A stretch of DNA of 64,000 bases from Isoetes taiwanensis (GCA_021234155.1 JAJEKV010000678.1:1-64000); one strand, 5' to 3'; positions 44,380-56,110 are shown, numbered from the stretch's first letter. Notes: a model not told the origin generated them from the sequence alone. Numbers and translations are program-made.

Positions 44380-46670
44380 GCCTGCCGACCAATGCTCTAC
44401 AAAGAACCAAGAGCTTCAATTTCCTTAGGTCCACAACCAAGGGGATCTATTCCTTCTCAAAAAGGTGCTTTTGAAAGGAGCCACGCTAATGCAAGCCTTT
44501 TTCAAGGAGCAGATGTGGATGCACCATCAAGCCCACAATTGCGGGGAAATTATGATCTAGATAGAGAAGTGGCTGCCCCATCGAATCGACGACCAAGCAG
44601 AAGACTCTCGCTCGGAGACTCTTCCTCAAATGCCACGGTCAAGCAAAGCTATGGATGCAGCTCATCAAAAGAAAGAAATTTTGAATCAAATTTTGCCTAG
44701 ACCAAGTATCTCACCTTATAGTCCAAGCCCGGCTAAAGAAGATGATGTTGATCGTCAAAGGAAAAAGTCATTGGAGCGGATTTTGCCTAGGCCATCTTAT
44801 CATGTAAGCCTAGGTTTGAAGGAATGTCCCAATCTAGGCCCGACATCAACCGGGACCTCCTCCATTGATCCTCCAAGTGGATACAAAAATACAACTAGGC
44901 GGTAAGGGGCCGCTTTTTATTCGAGATCCTACAGACGGTTCACTGCCCTCCAACTTGCTTTCGACCAAGTTACTTAATGGCTGAAATGTTGCGTTATATA
45001 AAAGCATATCAACATGCAAACTTTGATGCTTTAGATTCAAATTCCTTGCATCCTCATTACAAAGGATTTTAATGGAGAGGTCGGAGAGTTGCTAATGGCA
45101 AAGATATGAATGCATCAGGGCGCCAGATTTAGGTTCATTACATCAAAAAAGATTGCTCAGGAGGATGACAAGACCCGAATTGTCTTTCATAAGGTACACC
45201 TAAAAAAAATACGGTGTCATCAAATAAGTTGTGACTTGATCATTCATGATATCTCCTTGATGTTTTGTTTAGATATGCAATTTGGCTTAACGGGGTCTAA
45301 GAATGCCTAATGAGCTTGAGGATTTTTCGATGTTTTAGCGATCTTGTTAAGGTTGCCTGAGAAGGACTTACACTTTGTCTTTTGTGGCTACAAGAGAATA
45401 TAAGAATATAGTTATGATTAATCATGTATTGTTCTTAACAGTGGATTGTCCGGTGGATCAATCTAGTTCATGCATGGCTAAGACCATCTTTAAGGAGTCG
45501 AAAAGCTAAGGACCGGCCAACACGGTGTAAGCATGCTATTGCTTTATTTTTGGAAGCTTTGATATAATGGTGCCTTTAGTTTATCCGATACATTTGTTTT
45601 GTTTTGTTGCTCCTCTCTTTAGTTGTCCTGATTGGGTACTTAAGAATTTACAAGCGCAAATCGGTATTGGCACTAATAAACTACTCAAAGATTGCAAAAC
45701 GAGCCTTCTCGGTACCTTTTGATGCCATTATTATATACTATTATTGGGTCCACTGATTGTAAAGGCTACAAACAATCCGTGATCTAAAATGGTGTTATTG
45801 CATCTATTGGAGATTGGGCTCAAACATGGCCGTTAACTCAATAGCGAGCAACCGCCAGGGTCTTGGTTCAATACCAGCCCGGTTCGTCCTTAGATTGTAA
45901 CATGGCATCAGAGCCAAGGTTGGCCGGTCTTAGGAATGTGCAAGTGCATCAAGATAGATAGCTTGAGTGATGTGTTTTAATCAAAGCGGGACATTGGAAA
46001 ATACTGAGATGTTAGCTTAATGTGGCTTGCAAGTTGAAGAACTCAAGTTTAATACCCACCCAGCCCCTAACCAAATTCTAGATGCTCAATCATCTTTTTG
46101 GAGTGACTATTTGCCTAAAATCATGGTGGAGTTTAACCAGAGTAGGAAAAAGTCATGCCTTATGTTAAGATCTTAAAGTTAATAATGAAATATTCTGACC
46201 TGTGCATCTTTCGAGAGTTATTTGCGCCCTTAGCCAGAACTTAAGAAAATGCTTGACCTGGAATTATTTTTAAGACGGTCTTGCTTAAGCAAAAGGGTAG
46301 GGTTGGGCACATCATGCACATGGGTTTTCTGACTATTTCACGTCCATCTTATAAATTGTTCTTTTACTATTACCTCATAATAGAAGGACCGTCTACCTTT
46401 TTATTCACATTCACAGTTTTTATGCTCAGATTTACTTTGTGTACTCTTCACCGATAGAGTAAAATTCAATGTGCTTGACAGGATGGAAGTTGGTGACAAG
46501 ATCTTCTTTACAGTCATGTTTGACATGATCCCTCTTGGCCATACTGCCAGGTAAAGGAGGCTATTATGATTTCAGGTGCCTACCAGGATTTTAATCAAGC
46601 TAACCAACAAAACATCTTAACATAGTTGTTCTTACGTTTGTGATTGGGTTAAAGTGGGGAATTAGACTGA
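44380..46670 (+). pseudogene. Duplicated gene fragment, copy B (uninterrupted)
   Basis: The first exon-like block (44,392-45,080) encodes Ser/Pro/Arg-rich sequence: a repeated ILPRPS word (KKEILNQILPRPSISPYSP, RKKSLERILPRPSYHVS), then PLFIRDPTDGSLPSNLLSTK and MLRYIKAYQHANFDALDSNS. Next comes FITSKKIAQEDDKTRIVFHK (45,128-45,193), donor GTACAC, acceptor TTTAG at 45,272, and the exons described for copy A. Frameshifts occur near 44,690 and 44,900. The ordered exons with GT/AG sites suggest a fragment of a real host gene of unknown family, now decayed. It preserves the empty site of the long LTR element. Confidence 0.5.
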
Positions 46671-47270
46671 GTGGAAATTATCCATCTTCAAATGTGCTTC
46701 CACCACATATAGATGGAACTTGCCGCCTTTTGTTCAAACTGTAAAAGAACTTTTTCCCATTTCTCCGCATGATGAGAGATTGTTGAGGCTATTGCGGTTA
46801 AATGGTATTTGAACATGGGTCTTCGAAGGATGTAAAGATAGTAATGTTTTGTCGTCTTTTTTCATTGAATTTATGTGTTCAATTCTATCAAAAGTTCATG
46901 AAAGTATAAGGATGTAAAGATAGTAATGTTTTGTCGTCTTTTTTCATTGAATTTATGTGTTCAATTCTATCAAAAGTTCATGAAAGTATAAGTATGCCAT
47001 TGAAGGAGTCTAATTATTACTTAAATTGTCCATGGCAGGTCCAGATAAAGATCCAGGTCTTTCAAATCAAAGTAATTTTTTGAAGGCATAAATTAAACCT
47101 TCCAACAGAGCATAGTCGTAGATTAAACCTTCCAACTGTAAATAGTCATAGAATGTTATACATTACATATCATCATTTGAATAGCTTAAACACACACATT
47201 TAAATTTTCTCGGGGCTCTTGAATCATCTCTTCCCTTTTCTTAGTAGTGAGGACAACTATTTATATAGAG
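46671..47270. repeat. Spacer with an exact 82-bp tandem duplication
   Basis: The unit starting GGATGTAAAGATAGTAATGT is at 46,828-46,909 and repeats exactly at 46,910-46,991. The rest (including 'taaaccttccaac' twice near 47,092 and 47,123) has no gene. Confidence 0.9.
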
Positions 47271-47274
47271 CAAA

Positions 47275-47945
47275 TATTTGGCACTTATCTCCAATCTGAG
47301 CTTGTTGTGGAGAATTCTTTGATTAATATGTATGCCAATGTGGGAACTCAGAAGAAGCAGAGAGGGCGGTCAACATTTCTAAAAGCCCCAATGTGATATC
47401 ATGGAATGCAATAATTGCAGGATTTGCTCATCATGATCAAGACCACCTTGCACTAAGTTGTTTTACACATCATGGAATGCAATAATTGATAATTGCAGGA
47501 TTTTCTCGGCATGATCAAGGCCACCTTGCACTAAGTTGTTTTACATATGCAGCTTAATGTATCCATGAGCAGTTTGAATGGAGATGACATTTCCTATACC
47601 CCTGAGGTCAATATGGAAAATACACTTATTGATGTATATGCTGAATGGGGTAGCTTAAAGAAGGCAATCGGGGTCTTTAATAATTTGCAAAATAAAAAGG
47701 ATGTAGTATCTTGGCGAATAATGGTATCAGGATATGTTGAAAATGCTGAGTACAAATTGGCACTGGAATGTCTTGAGGGGATGCATAAAGAAGGAAAGAG
47801 CCCAATAATGTTACATTCATTATGACCTTGAAAGCATGTAACATAGGTGGATTACAGAAGGGCAAGTGCATTTATGAACAGGTTAGATCCTTCTCATGCT
47901 CCGGCATATGTGCTTATGTCAAATATTTATGCTGGCATTCATCTA
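47275..47945 (+). pseudogene. PLS-class PPR protein pseudogene
   Basis: Pieces in order: ELVVENSLINMYA (47,290-47,330), SPNVISWNAIIAGFAHHDQD (47,382-47,445), NTLIDVYAEWGSLKKAIGVF (47,618-47,680), KKDVVSWRIMVSGYVENAEY (47,695-47,755), then LDPSHAPAYVLMSNIYAG (47,884-47,937). The last is the E-motif near the C-terminus. PPR proteins of this class bind organellar RNA for editing. A jump from mid-array straight to the E motif, with frameshifts at about 47,345 and 47,870, marks it as a deletion pseudogene. Confidence 0.75.
47397..47540. repeat. About 70-bp tandem duplication inside the PPR pseudogene
   Basis: ATCATGGAATGCAATAATTG through CACTAAGTTGTTTTACA occurs at about 47,398-47,466 and again at 47,470-47,546. 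This accounts for one of the frame breaks. Confidence 0.8.
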
Positions 47946-47949
47946 GGTA

Positions 47950-49000
47950 GATGTGTAGGAAAGTGCCAAACAACCTAAACAATATATATGCTTGTCAGTT
48001 CCATATTATAAATATACTGAACAATCCAAGGTCTCGATGAGCCAAATATGCTTGCAAAGATAGAATTCCCAATTTTAATATAAATGATACAGAACTATAT
48101 CCAGTATAGCAATTAAGCTGGCTCCATTAAGCGGTTGGGCAAAGATGTAAGTCTTTTCATGGAACAAACCTGGATCCTAAGCTTTCCGAAGGTCATGAAT
48201 TGCACCCTAGATAGTTATGAAGTAATGGTTAACGTGTTAATAGTATTTAAGTGCATGATTATGTTCTTTTAGAATCCTTTTAGGAAGTTCTATCTTTACT
48301 TATAATAATAAGATTTATTAATGTCCAACAAAGACCTGTAGGCCATGGGACAACTCTTACAGTTTTACATCTACTCTCTGAATTGATATAGGTATCTTTT
48401 TTCTTTGTATCAATGTCGTTTTTTCAAGGTTTTCTCTAATAATTTTTGCCACTTGACATATTATTTTTATAAAAGAGTTGTCAAGTTCTCATATTTAAAT
48501 GTAATATTATCTATTTGGAAGTACTTTTTCCAAAGTGATTTGCATAGGGACAATGGAAAATTACATGTGATTTTAAGTTCCAATATCCAAGCATGTATAT
48601 CCAGATATTTTTTCTTTAGGAAGGACCATCTCCCGGTTTCAATCATAAGATGATGTGAACCCATGCGTATTCAAGCCGTTTTGCTTGGTACCAGGAGGGA
48701 TTTTGTAGCAATGTTCTTATGACTATGGTATAAATCTTTGAATGCCATGTTTTGCTTCCGGATTAAAGCCTACCAAATAATATATGAATTTTTTCTTATC
48801 CCAGAATATAATGCGGTTCAAATGCTTTTTTTTATATGGATTTTACCAAAATCAGCCATCAGAAGATGCAATCGATTAAATAAACATTTTAAGGAGGAGT
48901 TAGTGATGCAAATGGGTACCATCATCTTCACAAAATGACAATGTTCTAAAATGGCACCTTTTGATTGATTATAAAACATAACTTTGAAGTATGATTTGTT
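47950..49000. other. Spacer with one LINE-tail relic
   Basis: AT-rich and without a supported gene. At 48,600-48,664 the minus strand encodes RMGSHHLMIETGRW, the same LINE tail motif as at 18.3 kb, but cut off after 15 residues. 48,915-48,975 recurs diverged at 51,320-51,390. Confidence 0.55.
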
Positions 49001-49039
49001 CACCTCAACCTCGGCCAGAGGAGAATCCCTGGCATCTTA

Positions 49040-50058
49040 TGCAAAGACCTTGTTTTTTTCCCTTTCTTTTCTTTGTATCATCCTTTTCAAGATCTCTGCT
49101 TCCTTGTTTTTTACCTCCCCCTTTTTTAATGACTTTTCCTCAATTAAGAAAACCCTTCCCCTTTTCCCCTTGCCCCTTTTGTTTTCCCGAGTTTCCCTCC
49201 CATTCCTTTTCCTTTTTCCTTTTTTTTGCCTCTTTGCTTTCTTCTATGCCCTTTTTTTTTCTTTTTTCCCACCCATTTTTCCCAACCCTTTTTTTCCCTT
49301 CCCCTTCCATGTTCTCTAAAGAGAATCTTTTTAACGGTCATACTTTTTTCTTTTTCCTCCTTTCTCAACCCTTTTCTTTTTCTCCTTTTTTAGTGGTCAA
49401 ACATTTCCCTTTTCCACCCTTTTTTTTTACCTTTTGTTTCCCTTTTCTGGAACCATTTTTATATTCCATATCCGGGAAAGTTACTCACTCATCTACTCTT
49501 TAATAAATTTTTTCCATGCCTTTTTTCTTCTCCTTTCCCATTGAATGTGATTTTTTCACTTTCATTTTCTCTTTTCTTCACCCTTTCTCTCTTCCTCTTT
49601 TTCCCCCTTCCCTTCCCTTTCTCTTTTCTCCTTTTCCTCATGCCCTTTTTGATTTCCCTTTTTCCCTTTTCCTCATGCCCTTTTTACATATGGTTGCTTT
49701 TCCCTTTTCTCCTCCATTTTTCCTTTTCCTTTCCTTTTTTTTCCATGGGTTTAGATGAACCTTTGAAAGGGATTTTTTTCAAAGCTTCCCTTTTCTTTCT
49801 TTCGTATCTATTTCTTTCTTTACTTTTAACAAGGTGCCTTTTTCCCTTCCATTTTCCCCTCTCTTTTTCTATTTTAAATTTTCCTTTACTTTTCACATGC
49901 CATTTTGTCCTTTCTTTTTTTTCCCTTCAAACTCATTTTCCCCTTTTTTCTTTTTCCCATGCCCTTTTCCCCTTCCCTTTTCCCCTTTCTTTTTTTCTCT
50001 TTCCCATGCCTTTTTTCCCTTCACATTCCTCCTTTCCTCCTCCCTTTTCTTAATGTAA
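49040..50058. repeat. One-kilobase pyrimidine-rich tract (C+T on the plus strand)
   Basis: Nearly continuous runs of CCCTTTTTTC-type sequence, with A and G mostly confined to short words such as 'catgcc' and 'ggtca'. The word CATGCCCTTTTT-like recurs about ten times, suggesting an expanded degenerate repeat. Long Phe/Pro/Ser-rich plus frames and Lys/Glu/Gly-rich minus frames are composition artefacts. No gene. Confidence 0.85.
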
Positions 50059-50059
50059 G

Positions 50060-51250
50060 ACTATTTTTAGATGGTCATGATCGAGGACGGCATGGGTTTT
50101 ATTTTCACACTTAATTGATGAACAATATTATTATGGTTGAGGATGCAAAAGCATGATACCAAGGAGAATTTCTCTCCTATAAAAATGGAGCGAAACAAAG
50201 CATTCAAAATCTAATATGCAGGGATATTTTGTACTATAATATGTCTAAATGTACGAGTCATAATTGTAAAATTGGGGACCACTATGCAACATTGAAGCTT
50301 TGAAGTTCGCTCAATTGGGGTAGGATGTTTTAATCTTGATTAAGCTTACAACTTTGATGAAGTTGTCCATCAACTTACATATGAAGGTCTGGCTTACAAC
50401 TTTGTCCATCATGCAAGTGTCCCCAGCATAAACCTCTTTTTAACTGCTATAGTTTAACAACCATATCCTATTTCCCATAATTGATATGTATGCATGTTAA
50501 CGAATGAATATGTAGCATTATAATGGGGTTAATTTTTTGTAGTTTTATACATTTTTCACATGGTTTTTCTATGATTTAGGTGTTGTATTCATAGAGTCAT
50601 ATTTAAATAGTATTTCTAGAGCGCGACTTTTTGGTTCGTTGATTTGAGTTGGGTTAAACAATCCAAAAACAGAATGCTTTTAAAATATACATCAAAAAGC
50701 TTATAAAATTGGCCCTCGCTCATAACTTTTGCCCCCATCCAAAACTTTTGCCATCAACATTTGTTGTCAAAAAGTGGATTGTTCTTTGGGAGGCGGATTG
50801 TTGTGCTAGAATATTTGGGAGCGGATTGTTGTGCTAGGTATGACGCTTGGTTAGCTTAATGGTTTTATTGTTAATTGGGGTTTGTAAGCAACAACTAAAT
50901 GCATGAATTTGTTGGAAAAGCGATCAAGGAGCATCTAATAAATTTTGGATGCCTCATTGTAGAGTAGGAATCCTTGAGTTTTCATACCCCTATAGGCCTA
51001 CTTTAGTTTACGCCTTTCAAAGGAACCGGGGAATCATTGATGATTCATGCCTTCTTTCTCTTGTACACCTTTATGCCTTGCATGGCCTTCGCTTTTGCAT
51101 ATTCGCCAAAACCCCCCCGCAATCGGATTCCCTAAACTTTTCCACAATGGTAGCTTATGATGTCCTAAACCAAAGATGTTTTGCTTCACTTGACATGTAT
51201 GTGACCCAAGTATAATTGAGAAATATGTTTTTAGATCAAATTTTTTTTTT
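50060..51250. repeat. Mosaic of dispersed repeat pieces
   Basis: 50,233-50,283 resembles 26,333-26,385. 50,426-50,490 is the inverse of 26,580-26,660 ('cataaacctcttttt'). 50,508-50,610 resembles 9,896-10,000 of the CACTA-like element ('gaatatgtagcattataa'). No supported coding region; the 88-codon frame at 50,949 has no motif. Confidence 0.5.
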
Positions 51251-51257
51251 GTATTTT

Positions 51258-51497
51258 TTAAGAAGATTGGATCCGTAGCATAAGGATGGCATGGTCTGGG
51301 ACAATGGAAACCCTTTGTAATAAGAAATGGGTACCAATCTCTCGAAATGACTCAATGTTCCAAAATAGCAATTTTGATTGATTTAAAAATTTGTCTACAA
51401 GGGCATCGAGATTACTAAATCGGAGAGCATAAGCTAAGATTTTATAATTTATATGAGACGGATCCAATGTGCTTTTGTCGATGTAAGCCCTTGCCAA
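51258..51497 (-). pseudogene. Possible coding fragment, unidentified
   Basis: The frame reads ARAYIDKSTLDPSHINYKIL and ALRFSNLDALVDKFLNQSKL, which looks protein-like. No known motif and no splice context. Its 3' half partly repeats 48,915-48,975, so it may be repeat-derived. Confidence 0.25.
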
Positions 51498-51499
51498 GT

Positions 51500-52395
51500 C
51501 GCCATCAAATCCAGTTCGGATTTGAACCTTTTCCTTTCGGAATCAAGGTCCTTTGGACCCATTTGTTGCTTAGAGATCTCACCGACCACTGAAAATAGAA
51601 GAATTTCCGGAAGTTTTTTATCCCTTTGTTGAATGATCTTTTTGACCTAAAATGTTGAGTATTTTTTTTCCTAAATTCTTTTTGTTAACATGATCAATTC
51701 TAGTCATAGAAATAATCTTTTTAAAATGTTATTCAAGGAATTGGCATCAACCACACTAGAAGTTACAATGGGAGAAGTCATGGAAATTTAGAAGATTTGA
51801 AGCAAAGGGAGATGCCAGAGAACTGTGGTGAAATGGCACTTTTTCGGGAATGGTTTTCTTTTTTGATTGAAATTAGAATTGAATGGATTGATAACATCAT
51901 CACATATGTTGCCAAATCCTTCTATTCTCAAATGCATTTTTCAAATCTATTAAATCCTTTTTGTGGTCATTTTCTTTTGAAGAAGACACTCTTACTTTTC
52001 ACTTCCCACAATTTTTCGAAAAAATTGATGCCCTTTTTTCAGATGTAAGAGCATAATCCAATAGGGAGGTGTATCAAGTTCTCCTATTTCCAATAAGGAG
52101 GTGTACCAAGTTCTCCTAAGGAGGTGTACCAAGTTCTCCTTCATGTAGCATATGGACTTTCTTTCCCCAAGAACGTTTCTTGTCATAAGGACTTTGGGAG
52201 CAATTTCCTACTCTTTATTTTACCTAAGTTTGCTTTTGTTAGGGCTTATCTCATTCTCCCTCCTATTTTTAAAGTTGTTACATGCATAAGTGTTTCTAAA
52301 ATTGCTATATGCATTTATGCTATCCTTAGTGCCGAATTTGCCCAAGAGCATTTATGCCATCCTTAATGCTTAATGTAAGACTTTTATTAGATGGT
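51500..52395. repeat. Spacer with three tandem 23-bp units at 52,062-52,141
   Basis: 'ggaggtgtaccaagttctcc' occurs three times (52,065, 52,098, 52,121) with spacers shrinking from 10 bases to 3. Nothing else is recognisable; frames around 51,797 and 52,124 read through AT-rich DNA. Confidence 0.6.
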
Positions 52396-52765
52396 CATGG
52401 GCCCAATTTTTTTAATATAACACGACCACATCACTATGGTTAACACTAATTAACACAAACTATTGCATCCAACACATTTAAATCAAAATCCATTCAAAAC
52501 CCCTTTGGTTTGGGTGCATATTCATATGTCTAAAGTTACGAAATGGGGCGTGAGAGCCCCAAAAAATATATTTACAATACATGTACAAAATTAACACCAT
52601 TAAGTACATTCTCTCAAACCTTATAGTATTTTCCAAATCTTAATATGGTAATACAAAAACTTGTACATGTATACCCCACAAATGAGGATCGCTATGCTTT
52701 AACGGTCCATATCTTGAATAAAGGGGTTATATGCCCATCCATCTCTCATTGTTTTAGTGTAATGT
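52395..52765. mobile_element. Diverged partial copy of the 11.8-kb foldback family
   Basis: Follows 11,820-12,175 in order: 'ttaacacaaac', 'cccctttggtttgggtgcat', 'gagagcccc', 'acttgtacatgtataccccac', 'ggggttatatgcccatcc'. The right inverted arm is missing, so this copy is truncated. Confidence 0.65.
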
Positions 52766-53296
52766 AGTGTACTAACATGAAGTAAAGGTGAATAATATGA
52801 GGTGTGCATAAATGACACAATGTGATAACAATATTTCTTATACTTTCTACCAAGCAATATTAATGACTAATGACATTGTTCCAAGCGATAAGACCAACTC
52901 AAAGTTGCTTAGCTCATAGAAATTAATACAAACCATTTATATAGAGACGATGTGGAAAAAAAAAGACGCAATTCCAATTACTTGATACTACCAGAGCTTA
53001 TCACGCTTGATGAGTGCACTGAACTTTAAACTTATGTCAGCTTGATGAAGTAAAAAGACATTGATATATGACGCACATCCATTTTGTAGCAGAATGCCAC
53101 TTGCATTTTTGTGTGGATTTGAATACCTGCTTTTGGTCAAGCATAATAATAACAATGTTGGGTTAGTATACGAATTTGGAATGTGTTTTCTGATTCAGTT
53201 GAGGTGTCATTTTTGCATACCAGATGATGACGACGACATTGTGGAAGCTCAGTTGCTGTTTCAACGTGAATTCTACTCAAGTGTAATCTTGACGTA

Positions 53297-54795
53297 ATTA
53301 GCTATTTGTGATTTTGGAGGAATCGATGCCTTTTGTGTCTGTTATCACATTTATGAACATGTAACAATTTGTGGCGATGAGAGTAGTTTCAGATGTACAT
53401 TTGTCAGAAATAAGGACATGGGTACTTCATCTTTATTTGGATGACATCTTTATATGCATATCAATTCCTAATCAACATGAAAAGGATTTTAAAAAATTTC
53501 ACTATTAGATATGATGTCAGCTATATCAAGAATATTGTAGAATAGCTTCAAGTTTTTGGGGGGTACTATGTCCAGTACAAAATAAAAAATAGATGCCTTC
53601 CTTATAGCTCCAGCAATATCAGTTCCTTGTAACGTTCTCCCCTTCTTTTCTTCCATGTATATACCTCTATAAAAAATAAACAGTTGACATGCCTACCTCT
53701 GAATGTCAATTCAAGAATAAATAGTTGACATGCCTTTGCAAATAAAACTGTGTGTATTTTGCTCTGAATGTCAATCCGAGAATAAACAGTTCACATACCT
53801 TTGCAAGTAGAACTAGTGCTTCGGTGCTTATCATCTGCAAAATAAGAGAGAGAGGCAGTTAATCCCAAGTATAACTCTTGAACTTCACATCCGTCACCCA
53901 CTAGTTAAGACTAGTATACTAGTCATAATGATTTAAAGAGAGAACTTTATCCCAAACTACAGGTGTTTCCTCAAAACATTGCTTATTTCTCTTGGGATGC
54001 ACTTATACGAACGGGGGTATGCCATGTGCGTGTAGAGGATGACCAAAAGCACCCATGAAGTTTTGAAAGGCAAATTTGACCCCTCCTATACAAAGCTTAT
54101 CCCAAATAGTGCCTAAAAACCCCCTAACTTATACATATACGTGTGAAAATGGGCAGAAAAACACCCCTATGAGTGATTCGGGCATATTGGTTAGCATGCA
54201 TATTGAATCCCCTTTGGCTTATCATATTTGTGAATTTGAAAATGACGTTCTGGACCTTCTCCTAATCATCTGCACATTACAAACTAGTGCCATGTCGGAG
54301 AAAATTATGAGAATACCTTTAAATTTCTCATTTTGTCAACTTATTATAATAGGTGTTAAAACCCGATTTGAGGGTAATGCTGCTTTCATGATACACTTTA
54401 GCTTCTAATTAGTAGGGGACTAACTTTATAGTGATGGGATCCACGGACACTAACAATGAAGAGCACTCATCTTAAAATGTCCTGTTGTTTCTTTAAAGCT
54501 AGAATACAAGAATAATGAACCAAATTAAGCAGATGAGGTAAAAGAGATACAGAATTAACTTAAAGACAGGATTAACATATGGAAACAGTACGTTCCATAT
54601 TAATACATTCCAGTCGTTGTTTCAGTTGATGGAACAATGTATAAATGCTTACCAAAAGGTTGTATTGCCTCATACATGTTGTTTGCTAACAGAAGTGCAA
54701 TAGAACTACGATCGAAGTTAATTAGATGTTGCAGATAAAGTGCCCTGTGTGCTGCTAAGTAGAACTTGATTAGACGTTTTTAAAACGGGATAAAA
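53297..54795. repeat. Second copy of the 1.5-kb duplicated segment
   Basis: Colinear with 27,276-28,760. It carries an extra partial repeat near 53,680-53,790 ('gaatgtcaattcaagaataaa', 'gaatgtcaatccgagaataaa'). It is followed by different DNA from copy 1, so the duplication edge is near 54,800. Confidence 0.85.
53993..54214. mobile_element. hAT-like MITE, copy 2 (inherited by duplication)
   Basis: Left junction GCTTATTTCTCTTGGGATGC and right 'gaatcccctttggcttat' match the junctions at 27.9-28.1 kb, with a decayed right duplication. The element was present before the segment was copied. Confidence 0.6.
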
Positions 54796-54821
54796 AGCTC
54801 CATGTATGTGACGAATTTCAT

Positions 54822-55177
54822 CTAATTTAAGAGGTTTAGGAAGGTAAAAATGCCTTGATCTGTCCACTGCATTGGAGCCTTCCTATTTTTTGTGTCTGTT
54901 TCCTTGGGATTTTCTTTTTTGTGCACAACAACAGCCAATGCATTTTTGTTTTCCAAAGATTCACTCATAGTGACAGAAGAGGCTTGAATTTCGCTTAGAA
55001 CGCGGTTGGATGTCCTATCCTTTGGCTGTTTTACTGAAGGAGTTGCTTTGAGTTTGTATCCAAATGCACATCCATTGCGATGTGCCCTGCCATTTTTCGA
55101 GTCCTTCTTGGGGCCATTTTTTCCACCCGATGAGGCACAAATGGCTTGCTGCTTGCTGGCAAAGCAGACCCAGTGGC
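54822..55177 (-). pseudogene. Terminal exon of an unidentified gene
   Basis: After an acceptor-like 'aaatgtctaag', one frame runs about 118 codons to TAG at 54,822: HWVCFASKQQAICASSGGKN, GRAHRNGCAFGYKLKATPSV, SEIQASSVTMSESLENKN, and ends GIFTFLNLLN. It is Lys/Ser-rich and looks like coding sequence with a normal stop. No upstream exon was identified with confidence (a frame at 55,440-55,330 reads FSLTEILECHFPPFLGFKAA). Function unknown. Confidence 0.4.
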
Positions 55178-55639
55178 CTTAGACATTTGCTTCCAAGTTA
55201 TTGAAGGGCAGTAAGCAAGAAACAATTTCTGGGATAGCAAAATTCAAGATAAAAAACAATGTATGAATGCTTGAAGTTCAAATACAAATAGTTCAGAAAA
55301 CTAAACAATATCTCCACATCAGAAATGACTACTCGGTTTGAAGAATTCCTGAGATCTCAAGGAATTGCGCAGCCTTGAAACCAAGAAATGGTGGAAAATG
55401 GCATTCCAAAATTTCGGTGAGGGAAAATTTTTGGGTAGTTTTTTTCAGGCAACAAAAATTAAGGTGTATGGTTTAGTTAGTAGGCTATGGAAATGCCCAT
55501 AATGGCTATTAGGAGCAAATCATCTTCTGGCAGGGGAAATTGTGCTGATGCGCAAAGCGGAGGCGTAGTTGACCCTACCGAAATGCAGGGGAAGTTCCCA
55601 TTTTTGTTATGTAAAAATAACTTATGTTGCATTCTAGGC

Positions 55640-56110
55640 ATGGAATATGAGGTAAACCTCTGGAATATAAGGTGAAAAAGATGGAGTGTAAGGTAAAAAA
55701 GATGGAACGTGAGGTAAATGAAGGGACTCTAAGGTAACAAAAAGCAACAAATAGCTTTAATATTCCTGGACCGGAAAATGTGCCACGTGGCAAGGCGCCA
55801 TTGGAGGAGAGGCCAGACTGCATCATAAGTTATTTTTACGTATATAGGAATGTTCGTTTAGGGGACATTCCTGAGATGGAAACAGGATGACGCGCGGAGC
55901 GCGGAGCCCTATTGACATATCAGGAATGTCCCCTAAACGGACATTCTTGTAACGTGGAAAAGACTTAGGAGGCATTCTGATGCAAGTAAAAAGCTTAAGA
56001 ATGTTGGGTAAACACTCGAGAATGCAGATAAACACTCCGGAATGCATGGTAAACTCTCCGGAATGAAGGCAAACAAGCAGTAGAAATGCGACAGCCGCCA
56101 TGGAAGCTCT
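55640..56110. repeat. Minisatellite blocks flanking a 27-bp hairpin
   Basis: Inverted arms at 55,846-55,872 and 55,922-55,948 match at 25 of 27 bases (core GTTTAGGGGACATTCCT). On both sides lie 20-22 bp degenerate units read on the minus strand as TTTACCTTACATTCCATC (55,640-55,740) and TTTACC.TGCATTCCGGAG (56,000-56,075). The same unit occurs at 12,998-13,060. No coding region. Confidence 0.65.

Noticed and set aside
49000-50058. Long Phe/Pro/Ser-rich plus frames and Lys/Glu-rich minus frames (up to 170 codons)
   Set aside because: They are produced by the pyrimidine tract: overlapping frames of equal quality on both strands, no start context, no motif.
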